Of a DNA stretch of 5,335 nt, positions 1-5,335 are shown in pieces. The notes beneath the pieces are model-generated. The model saw only the letters and a program-made list of their open reading frames with translations, was not told where the DNA came from and did not search any database. The position numbers and the translations under genes were made by a program. This DNA is from WTAW01 sp050115915 (GTDB lineage Bacteria; Acidobacteriota; Aminicenantia; Aminicenantales; Aminicenantaceae), in NCBI GenBank assembly GCA_050115915.1, contig JASFPP010000245.1, forward strand, positions 1 through 5,335, written 5' to 3'. The first letter of the stretch is position 1. Each line of letters starts with the position of its first letter.

Positions 1-530
1 TCAAAGAGACGATCAACATACATCTCCATCCGATTTTGCGAATACTTTTGAAGCCTTTGATCCAGCTATTTGTGGCCTATGCTATTCCAAGAATCAGGGC
101 GCTCGGTGCAATCCCGGTTTATATGTCTGAGTTCGGGGGAAGAAAAGAAACACGCATAAAGATTATGGAATGCTTGCTCGAAGGGCGGGCTGTTGTGTTT
201 TTCCAGGCCAACATTAAGCAGCAGAGCGAAATTCACCCCTATTTGAAAAAATTCAGAAAGGGGGCTGCTTTTATTGCCTACGAGCTCTACAAAAAATACC
301 GCATGAATATTCCGGTAACTCCTGTCAGTATTTGTGGGACAGAGGGTTTTATCAGGCCGTTCAAAAAGATCCGTGTGTGCATCGGTAAAAGTATGTTCAT
401 TAAATCATTTTTGAAGGCAAAGAGCCCGGTCCAAAGTTTTACGACAGCCTTAGAAGAAAAGGTCAGAGATCTGCTTGAAGAATCCGTAAACATTGAGCAG
501 GGCGATTTTGAAAAAGCCAAAGTCCTCTAA
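1..530 (+). CDS. PlsC-like (LPLAT) acyltransferase, C-terminal part, truncated by the window edge
   Basis: The reading frame is open from base 3 to the TAA at 528-530, so the gene starts outside the window. The TTG at 36 is only an internal codon and not a believable start. The visible 175 residues match the C-terminal half of 1-acylglycerol-3-phosphate-type acyltransferases: a GAIPV segment, then LLEGRAVVFF, then KKFRKGAAFIAYEL, then the IPVTPVSICG strand, and a final IRVCIGKSM resembling the 'I.IGKP' strand. Known members transfer an acyl group to a glycerolipid or similar acceptor at the cytoplasmic membrane. The HX4D catalytic motif would lie upstream and cannot be checked. The family's acceptor-binding FPEG(TRS) motif should follow VVF, but the sequence there reads FQANIKQQ, so acceptor and activity are uncertain. 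The gene converges on the tricorn homologue, with 77 bases between the stop codons. The family call is fairly sure and the substrate is unknown. Confidence 0.75.
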   Translation, partial: KETINIHLHPILRILLKPLIQLFVAYAIPRIRALGAIPVYMSEFGGRKETRIKIMECLLEGRAVVFFQANIKQQSEIHPYLKKFRKGAAFIAYELYKKYRMNIPVTPVSICGTEGFIRPFKKIRVCIGKSMFIKSFLKAKSPVQSFTTALEEKVRDLLEESVNIEQGDFEKAKVL

Positions 531-607
531 CCTCATCTTAAAAACTCCATGTTTTAGCGAGACCCACATCTTCAAACTTCATTTTCGGGCTGTAGGCGTG
601 CTGCGAG

Positions 608-3600
608 TTATTTCTTTTTCTTATGATAGTTCGGATAGGCCGGACGCTTGGGTTTAGGAACGGGGTGTTTCGCCAGCTCCTCTGTGACGATGGCTATCGC
701 TTTCTCCAGCTGTGGATCCTTTCCCTGACGGACGATGGCTGGATCGAGCTCCACCTCTACATCTGGGAAAACACCGATATTCTCAGCGATCCAATGGCCG
801 TCGGGACTCCAAACAGCAGAGCTGGGGGCAGTGACCATTCCGCCATCCATGAGTTGGGGGGCTCCGGCCCGGCCGACAAGGCCGCCCCATGTGCGTTTGC
901 CAACGAGCGGTCCCACCTTCGCGCTTTTGAAATACCAGGGCATGGCATCGCCGCCTGAGCCTGCGAATTCGTTTATGAGCATGACTTTGGGTCCGAATAT
1001 GGCTCCCTGGGGTTGGACCTCATCAACTCCATCTCTAGTGGCGACAAGACTCATCAATTTACGCTTGAGACGTTCGATGATATCCGTGGCGAGCATACCA
1101 CCGCCATTAAATCTTTCGTCAATGATGACTGCTTCCCGCCCGACTTGTGCGTAGAAATATCGGTTAAAGTATGTGTATCCGCCGAAAAATGTATCGGGCA
1201 TATACACATAGGCCACCTTTCCGTTGGTCACTTTGTCCACGTAGCGCCGGTTGTCTTCGATCCAGGCGAAATTCCGTAGTCCTGTTTCGCTTCTCACTGG
1301 AATCACTGTGACATCCCTTGTTTTTTCGAGCTTTGGATCGGGACCCACTGTGATCAGCACCTGTTTTCCGGATTTCCCCTCGAAAAATTTGTAAATATTG
1401 TCTGTGCCATGGATTTCTTGACCATCCACGGCCAGAAGATATTCGCCCTCTTTTACCACTACTCCCGGTTGTGTCAGCGGAGCTGAGAGTTGAGGGTTCC
1501 AGTTTTCCCCATTGTAGATCCGCGCAAAACGATAGCGATTATTCTCGATAGTGTAATCTGCACCCAACAACCCTGTAGAGACGCGATCTGCACGGGGCTG
1601 ATCTCCTCCATAGACACCGAGATGTCCCACAGTGACCTCACCCATCATGTCGGCAAAGAGATAATTTAGATCCTGTCTTGAGGCTACAGAATTGACATAT
1701 GGTGCATATTTTTTGATGGTCGCTTTCAGGTCCAATCCGTGAAGGTTGGGATCGTAGAAGAACTCCCTTTGGATTCGCCATGCCTCATTGTACATCTGTC
1801 GCCATTCTTGGCGGGGATTAACCTTGATCTGGATATTCTCTGTCTTGAGTGCTTTGCCGGAAGGCCTTGGCCCTCCTGACATACCCGGAGGCATAGAGGG
1901 CGCATCTTCAGGAGGCATAGGGCTAAGATTGCTGATATGCCAACGGCCATTCTTGCTGTAGAGATACTTTTTGCCGTTAAAGGCCATCTCAAAAGCCCTG
2001 ACCCCCCGGATAATCACATCGGCTCTTCGTTGCTTCAGGTCGAAACGGTGTACATTATTTTCGGCTGAAAAGAACGCCCCCGGCTGAGGAGGCACAGTTT
2101 CTATGGCTAGCAATACGCCATCGCTCCCTCTTTGAAGGTCGACATAGTTGCGGGCTGGCATGGGCACCGCCAGAATCCGTTGAAGAATTCCCTCCAGGTC
2201 GATTTGGACCTTGACGTCTTTTTCTGGTTTTTTCTCGGGAGTTTTTTTCTTATCCTGATTCTTTGTGTTTTTAGATGCATCTTTGTCTTTATCCTCTGTC
2301 TTATCTCCTGTTTTCTTGGTCTCTTCAGGGCTTTTTTCCTCGTCACTCTCAGGAACGAACGGGGACGGTTCCGTTTTTGATAAGACAACGAGATAAATGC
2401 TCTGTGTAACACTCCGGAACATGCTATGGATGTCCGGTTGCAAAGAAGCTCCCGAATCGATACTGGCTGTGAAGTAGAGGTATTTCCCGCCGGCATCAAA
2501 AACCGGGTTCCGTGCATCGCTCATTCCGTCTGTGATCTGTGTGCTTTTTCCTTTTTCTATGGAGTGCACAAAAACTGCTCCCAAGTAGTTATCCAGTCTT
2601 TTGGTATAGGCAAGCCATTTGGAATCGGGGGACCAGTTGGGGACCATAACATACTGACCCATCCAAAACTGGGCCTTATCCACCTTGATCGGTTTTTTTT
2701 CAGCAAGATCAACATAGAAGAGATTCAAATGACAGTCTGTGTAGGCGATCTTTTTGCTGTCGGGGGACCAACGGGGGAAAAAGTAGAAGGAAGGCTTGTC
2801 ATCCAATGTGATTTTTACCGCATCTCCGAATCCTTTTTGAGGGCGGATGTGAAGCTCATACTCTCCTGATTCATCCGAAAAATAGGCGATACTTTTTCCG
2901 TCGGGCGACCAAGCGGGATACCGTTCCATCACATCTGAGGAATGTGTCAGATTTCTGAAATCCCCCTTTTCAGCGGGCACGGTGATGATATCTCCGCGGC
3001 CCTCGAAAGCGACTCTGTATGCGTTGGGAGAGAGGCTGGCCGAGGAAAGATTTCGCCCCACATTAACAAATCTCTCCCGGACTTCGAGCAGATCACCAGC
3101 GATAGTCACTGTAATTTCTTGAGATTTGCCGGAAGCAAGATTATAGAGATGGAGGGAACCGAACTTCTCATACACGATGGCATCTTTCCATGCACCGGCA
3201 GATTTAAGGTCAACGCCTTCATTGGCCAGCAAACGGTTCACTTTTTTTGTCTTGACATCATAAGCAAATAGCGTAACCGGGCCGTCCCTGTCTGAGAGAA
3301 AATAAACGTTATCCCCAACCCACATCGGATTGAAATCGTTGGAATCTTTGCGGGGTATTTTTTCGATGCTCGAATCTTCAAGGTCAGCGATCCAGATGGG
3401 CGTTGCCGTTCCGCCTCTATACCTTTTCCAGGCATAGAATGCCCTCCGTATGGGGACATAGGCGATGTGGCGGCCATCGGGCGAAAAGCTGCCCTCGAAT
3501 CCCATGGGCAGGGGTAATTTCTTGGGGAATCCACCGGATTTGCTCACCGTGAATAACTCATGGAACCTGGAGAAGGCAGTGCGGCCTGAGGTGAAGAGGA

Positions 3601-3970
3601 TTTCCTTTCCGTCCGGAGTCCAATCCAGAATTATGTCGCTGGATGGATGCCATGTCAGTCGGTGTGGCACCCCGCCTGTTGCTGGGACAGTGTAGACATC
3701 AACGTTGCCGTCATATTCACCGGTGAAGGCGATGGTTGAGCCATCGGGAGAAAAAACGGGATTGAATTCCGTTCCTTTTCCTGTCGTCAACCTTTGAGCC
3801 ACTCCTCCATTCCGCGAAACGCGCCACAGATCACCGGCAAAAACAAAGACGATGTGAGTATCGCTGAGAGTTGGCTGCTGCATGAGCAGCGGAGTATTAC
3901 CAGGAGCTGCAGAAAGAGGCAAAAAAGTGAAAGCCAACAAACTTAAAATGATTACAGATATCCGATGCAT
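608..3970 (-). CDS. Tricorn protease homologue (S41-type peptidase with beta-propellers and PDZ), probably exported
   Basis: This gene encodes a 1120-residue serine peptidase of the tricorn family, close to the 1071 residues of the archaeal enzyme; tricorn degrades short peptides released by larger proteases. I chose the ATG at 3970 over the in-frame ATG at 4027 because AGGAGG sits 6 bases upstream and the protein then opens with a signal peptide (MHRIS, then a hydrophobic stretch to about residue 20). Residues about 25-300 form a first propeller with PD40-type blades (FSPDG, WTPDG, FSPDG). Residues about 310-690 form a second (SPNAY, WSPDG, WSPDS, WSPDS), with a Lys/Glu/Asp-rich insert at 541-587. 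C1 covers about 720-790, PDZ about 800-890, and C2 runs to about 1075, with NGGG at 955-958. Inferred catalytic residues are His783, Ser1005 (in NEFAGSGGD) and Glu1063 (in ENIGVFPD). The Ser-Glu spacing of 58 equals that of tricorn Ser965-Glu1023. Gly1006 stands where tricorn has Asp966. The protein ends in four lysines. The export signal suggests a periplasmic or secreted role, unlike cytosolic archaeal tricorn. Confidence 0.95.
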   Translation of the reverse strand: MHRISVIILSLLAFTFLPLSAAPGNTPLLMQQPTLSDTHIVFVFAGDLWRVSRNGGVAQRLTTGKGTEFNPVFSPDGSTIAFTGEYDGNVDVYTVPATGGVPHRLTWHPSSDIILDWTPDGKEILFTSGRTAFSRFHELFTVSKSGGFPKKLPLPMGFEGSFSPDGRHIAYVPIRRAFYAWKRYRGGTATPIWIADLEDSSIEKIPRKDSNDFNPMWVGDNVYFLSDRDGPVTLFAYDVKTKKVNRLLANEGVDLKSAGAWKDAIVYEKFGSLHLYNLASGKSQEITVTIAGDLLEVRERFVNVGRNLSSASLSPNAYRVAFEGRGDIITVPAEKGDFRNLTHSSDVMERYPAWSPDGKSIAYFSDESGEYELHIRPQKGFGDAVKITLDDKPSFYFFPRWSPDSKKIAYTDCHLNLFYVDLAEKKPIKVDKAQFWMGQYVMVPNWSPDSKWLAYTKRLDNYLGAVFVHSIEKGKSTQITDGMSDARNPVFDAGGKYLYFTASIDSGASLQPDIHSMFRSVTQSIYLVVLSKTEPSPFVPESDEEKSPEETKKTGDKTEDKDKDASKNTKNQDKKKTPEKKPEKDVKVQIDLEGILQRILAVPMPARNYVDLQRGSDGVLLAIETVPPQPGAFFSAENNVHRFDLKQRRADVIIRGVRAFEMAFNGKKYLYSKNGRWHISNLSPMPPEDAPSMPPGMSGGPRPSGKALKTENIQIKVNPRQEWRQMYNEAWRIQREFFYDPNLHGLDLKATIKKYAPYVNSVASRQDLNYLFADMMGEVTVGHLGVYGGDQPRADRVSTGLLGADYTIENNRYRFARIYNGENWNPQLSAPLTQPGVVVKEGEYLLAVDGQEIHGTDNIYKFFEGKSGKQVLITVGPDPKLEKTRDVTVIPVRSETGLRNFAWIEDNRRYVDKVTNGKVAYVYMPDTFFGGYTYFNRYFYAQVGREAVIIDERFNGGGMLATDIIERLKRKLMSLVATRDGVDEVQPQGAIFGPKVMLINEFAGSGGDAMPWYFKSAKVGPLVGKRTWGGLVGRAGAPQLMDGGMVTAPSSAVWSPDGHWIAENIGVFPDVEVELDPAIVRQGKDPQLEKAIAIVTEELAKHPVPKPKRPAYPNYHKKKK

Positions 3971-3976
3971 GAAGTT

Positions 3977-3982
3977 CCTCCT
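3977..3982 (-). promoter_or_regulatory. Strong ribosome binding site of the tricorn homologue
   Basis: On the minus strand AGGAGG is followed by AACTTC and then ATG at 3970, a 6-base spacing. It decides the start. The in-frame ATG 19 codons upstream (4027) has no such site and would put a charged peptide ahead of the signal peptide. Confidence 0.9.
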
Positions 3983-4019
3983 CTTATGGTTTCTTATGAA
4001 TATGTATATACGTAAACAT

Positions 4020-4031
4020 ACGTTCAAACGT
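4020..4031. promoter_or_regulatory. 12-base palindrome with clustered ACGT motifs upstream of the tricorn gene
   Basis: ACGTT-CA-AACGT is a perfect 5-base-arm palindrome. ACGT cores begin at 4010, 4020 and 4028, all in the stretch between the candidate promoter and the ribosome binding site of the tricorn homologue. It could be an operator in the leader region. No regulator is identified, and chance occurrence is possible. Confidence 0.3.
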
Positions 4032-4049
4032 TTCCTGAGATGAGTGGAT

Positions 4050-4079
4050 ATTGTACTACAATCCTGTTGTATTTGGCAG
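4050..4079 (-). promoter_or_regulatory. Candidate promoter of the tricorn homologue, overlapped by a palindrome
   Basis: Read on the minus strand, CTGCCA (4079-4074, 4 of 6 to the -35 consensus), an 18-base spacer and TACAAT (4055-4050, 5 of 6 to the -10 consensus) form a possible sigma-70 promoter. Transcription would start near 4043 and give a leader of about 70 bases. The -10 element is one arm of a perfect 13-base palindrome, ATTGTA-C-TACAAT (4050-4062), which could be an operator. The -35 match is weak. Confidence 0.35.
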
Positions 4080-4105
4080 GCCTCAAAGCAATTCTTTAAA
4101 GAGCG

Positions 4106-4273
4106 TTAGCTAATCTTTTTCATGTTTTCCGGTTTACACAGGTTTTTCTTGCTGTTGGCTAACCGTCCGCAATTGAGGCAGATAAACCTAGGTTTGGACA
4201 CGAGATCTATGTAGGCCGAAGGATCGTCCTTGAGTATTTTTTTCCCGACTAGTTTGCAGAGGCTCTTTCCCAT
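4106..4273 (-). CDS. Small cysteine-cluster (putative zinc-binding) protein, 55 residues
   Basis: This short gene runs from ATG at 4273 to TAA at 4108-4106 on the minus strand. The protein opens MGKSLCKLVGKKILKDDP, continues with AYIDLVSKPRFICLNCGRLA, and ends with NSKKNLCKP and a basic tail. Its cysteines at 6, 32, 35 and 46 (CX25CX2CX10C, with CLNCG as the core) look like a small zinc-binding knuckle. The layout LCK - YIDLV - PRFICxxCGRxAN - LCKP resembles a small uncharacterised bacterial protein type that I recall but cannot name; its function is unknown. No signal peptide is seen, so it is probably cytoplasmic. Only a weak Shine-Dalgarno (AGGA about 10 bases upstream) precedes the start, but a good promoter lies just above. 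It reads in the same direction as the tricorn gene 135 bases downstream, so co-transcription is possible. The coherent Cys pattern supports a real gene despite its size. Confidence 0.82.
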   Translation of the reverse strand: MGKSLCKLVGKKILKDDPSAYIDLVSKPRFICLNCGRLANSKKNLCKPENMKKIS

Positions 4274-4309
4274 TGTCTTTTATCCTATAAATACTATATT
4301 TAAAGTAGT

Positions 4310-4338
4310 ATTTTAACTTGTATTCTTATTTTTTACAA
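4310..4338 (-). promoter_or_regulatory. Promoter of the small cysteine-cluster gene
   Basis: On the minus strand TTGTAA (4338-4333, 4 of 6 to TTGACA) is followed by exactly 17 bases and TAAAAT (4315-4310, 5 of 6 to TATAAT). The expected start is near 4303, giving a leader of about 30 bases before the ATG at 4273. The -35 box overlaps the tip of the large palindrome at 4337-4609. Confidence 0.55.
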
Positions 4339-4340
4339 GT
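4316..4340. promoter_or_regulatory. Perfect inverted repeat ACTTGTA-N11-TACAAGT, candidate operator
   Basis: ACTTGTA (4316-4322) and TACAAGT (4334-4340) are perfect 7-base inverted arms separated by 11 AT-rich bases. Both arms and the spacing fall on the -35 box and spacer of the small gene's promoter, where a dimeric repressor could act. The centre-to-centre distance of 18 bases is a little under two helical turns. The regulator is unknown. Confidence 0.45.
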
Positions 4341-4609
4341 CTATCGGAAAGCATCTCTAAAACCGTGATAGCAAGAAACACTGTGCTTTTTTGGAAGTTC
4401 CAATTGGGTGGTGGAGAAAACCGTATGGAAGGCTGGACGGGCATGGAACATCTCCCATTAGGAGATGTGAGGGAAGCCTGCAATCGAGCGAAGTTTCCTC
4501 GCCGGGGAAACTGAGACGGAATTTCGTTTTCGAAATCACCAATTGGAACTTTCGCACTCCCATTCATCACGGTTTTTGGGATGCTTCCAGTCGATCGAAG
4601 GATAGTCTT
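4337..4609. repeat. Large imperfect palindrome with nested hairpins (structured RNA or miniature mobile element)
   Basis: Two 71-base arms (4337-4407 and 4539-4609) enclose a 131-base centre. Going inward, the pairs are: 4337-4345 with 4601-4609 (one mismatch), 4346-4349 with 4585-4588, 4351-4355 with 4580-4584, AAAACCGTGAT at 4359-4369 with ATCACGGTTTT at 4566-4576, GTGC at 4383-4386 with GCAC at 4554-4557, and AAGTTCCAATTGG at 4395-4407 with CCAATTGGAACTT at 4539-4551. That is about 47 Watson-Crick pairs. The centre holds three local hairpins: 4448-4468 (8 pairs, 5-base loop), 4492-4512 (7 pairs, 7-base loop) and 4521-4536 (6 pairs, TTTT loop). A short AGGCT/AGCCT pair (4430-4434 with 4475-4479) encloses the first hairpin. 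No target-site duplication is visible at the edges, and no transposase or reverse transcriptase is in the window. Open frames across it look non-coding. Confidence 0.85.
4448..4468. other. Hairpin 1 in the centre of the palindrome
   Basis: ACATCTCC (4448-4455) and GGAGATGT (4461-4468) form a perfect 8-pair stem with the loop CATTA. It is the strongest local hairpin inside the element and would fold in RNA from either strand. There is no T-run after it, so it is not a typical terminator. Confidence 0.8.
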
Positions 4610-4698
4610 AATCGTGTGCCTCACTCCGTATATTAATATTTATTGCGCCCCCAATTTTATTGACCATGTTGTTTTCAGTGTGGTATTTTGATCTGCAA

Positions 4699-5335
4699 AT
4701 GCAGAGAGGCATTATTTTTATCAAACGGACGCAGGCCAGCTCTCGCACATTCTTTCGTCTCTCCTTTTTTGTGGCTATCTCATATCTGCTTCTCGCAGGA
4801 CTCGGTTTAACTCCCTTAACCAAAGAGAAAGATTCTTCGATTGAAAAAACGGACTATCCGAACAAGCGTATCGAGTGGATCGTCACCTATGCACCAGGGG
4901 GTGGCTATGATACGTATTCCCGGGCAATTGCAAAAATCCTCCCAAAATATCTTCCCCATAGAGTGAATATAGTGATCAAAAATGTGGCAGGGGCCGGAGG
5001 TCGAAGGGGCTCCGCGGTGCTGTACCGCTCCAAGCCGGATGGGTATACTCTCGGCATGCTCAATCCCATCGGCTTGATGACCAGCGATGTTGTGAAAAAA
5101 TCTGTAGAGTTCGATATTACAAAGTACACATACATCGCCACATGTGTCCACGGTGTTCCCGGCATTTTTGTGAGGGCGGATTCCGCGTTTGAGACGATCA
5201 AAGATATGCAGAATGCTGAGAGTGTCAAATTCGCATCCAGCGGGCGTGGATCCGGAACCTGGCTGTGGGTGAAATTGATCGAAGGATTATGGGGAATCCG
5301 TATTCATATGGTTTCCGGTTATTTGGGAACGAGCG
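4699..5335 (+). CDS. TctC/Bug-family tripartite tricarboxylate transporter solute-binding protein, N-terminal part
   Basis: The frame runs off the right edge after 212 codons; family members are usually about 320-340 residues, so roughly the last third is missing. The protein would bind a carboxylate-type solute in the periplasm and deliver it to a TctA/TctB-type membrane pair, neither of which is visible here. Signature segments, numbered from the ATG at 4699, are YPNKRIEWIV at 54-63 and APGGGYDTYSR at 65-75, where the PGG..D loop contacts the ligand in this family. They continue with KNVAGAGGRRGS at 94-105, SKPDGYTLG at 111-119, the FDITKYTYIA strand at 138-147 and SSGRGSG at 180-186. An N-terminal basic segment followed by a hydrophobic stretch (about 21-38) is the likely signal peptide; no lipobox cysteine is seen. 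The in-frame ATG at 4666 is an alternative start. Neither start has a good Shine-Dalgarno, so the 5' end is uncertain. The gene is divergent from the small Cys gene. Confidence 0.92.
   Translation, partial: MQRGIIFIKRTQASSRTFFRLSFFVAISYLLLAGLGLTPLTKEKDSSIEKTDYPNKRIEWIVTYAPGGGYDTYSRAIAKILPKYLPHRVNIVIKNVAGAGGRRGSAVLYRSKPDGYTLGMLNPIGLMTSDVVKKSVEFDITKYTYIATCVHGVPGIFVRADSAFETIKDMQNAESVKFASSGRGSGTWLWVKLIEGLWGIRIHMVSGYLGTS

Noticed and set aside
531..607. Bidirectional terminator between the convergent genes
   Set aside because: The only local inverted repeat is AAAAC-N5-GTTTT at 541-555, a weak 5-pair AT-rich stem without a following T-run in either direction.
623..3695. Many open frames of 60-150 codons opposite or offset to the tricorn gene
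   Set aside because: They lie wholly within a well-supported coding gene, lack domain signatures, and are the usual shadows of a long coding frame.
3971..4027. Start of the tricorn homologue at the upstream in-frame ATG (4027)
   Set aside because: It has no ribosome binding site and would place 19 mostly basic and hydrophobic residues before a complete signal peptide, whereas the ATG at 3970 has AGGAGG at ideal spacing.
4337..4609. Retron msr/msd or group II intron
   Set aside because: No reverse transcriptase is present within the window, and I see no domain V-like sequence or boundary motif. Arms around hairpins alone are not enough.
4337..4609. Integron attC site or CRISPR repeat
   Set aside because: The element is much longer than an attC, I find no paired RYYYAAC/GTTRRRY core sites at its ends, and there are no regularly spaced direct repeats.
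4313..4636. Overlapping open frames on both strands across the palindrome (plus 4391-4636; minus 4313-4624 and 4357-4563)
   Set aside because: They simply translate the inverted repeat on both strands, have no ribosome binding sites or recognisable domains, and conflict with one another. The plus frame also overlaps no sensible promoter.

Overview
The window looks like chromosomal DNA of a Gram-negative bacterium of moderate GC. It holds a glycerolipid-type acyltransferase, a tricorn-type peptidase with an export signal, a small cysteine-cluster protein and a tripartite tricarboxylate transporter (Bug/TctC-type) solute-binding protein. None of these pins down the phylum, and I do not assign one.

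Layout from left to right. (1) Bases 1-530, plus strand: the 3' part of an acyltransferase of the PlsC/LPLAT type, open at the left edge. Its usual FPEG motif is replaced. (2) After a 77-base convergent gap with no clear terminator, bases 608-3970, minus strand: a complete 1120-residue tricorn protease homologue. It has a signal peptide, two beta-propeller regions, a C1/PDZ/C2 catalytic half and the expected His/Ser/Glu residues. (3) Bases 4106-4273, minus strand: a 55-residue Cys-cluster protein, 135 bases upstream of the tricorn gene in the same direction. Its promoter contains a perfect inverted repeat. (4) Bases 4274-4665 are an intergenic region between divergent genes. Most of it (4337-4609) is one large imperfect palindrome: two 71-base arms around a 131-base centre that carries three further hairpins. 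(5) From about 4699 (or 4666), plus strand, to the right edge: the N-terminal two thirds of a TctC-type solute-binding protein.

The genes do not form an obvious single pathway. The small Cys protein and the tricorn gene could share a transcript, because they point the same way and no terminator is visible between them. The tricorn gene also has its own strong ribosome binding site and a candidate promoter. The most unusual item is the palindromic element at 4337-4609. It could be a structured RNA, a cis-acting leader of the transporter gene or a miniature mobile element, and the sequence alone does not decide between these.
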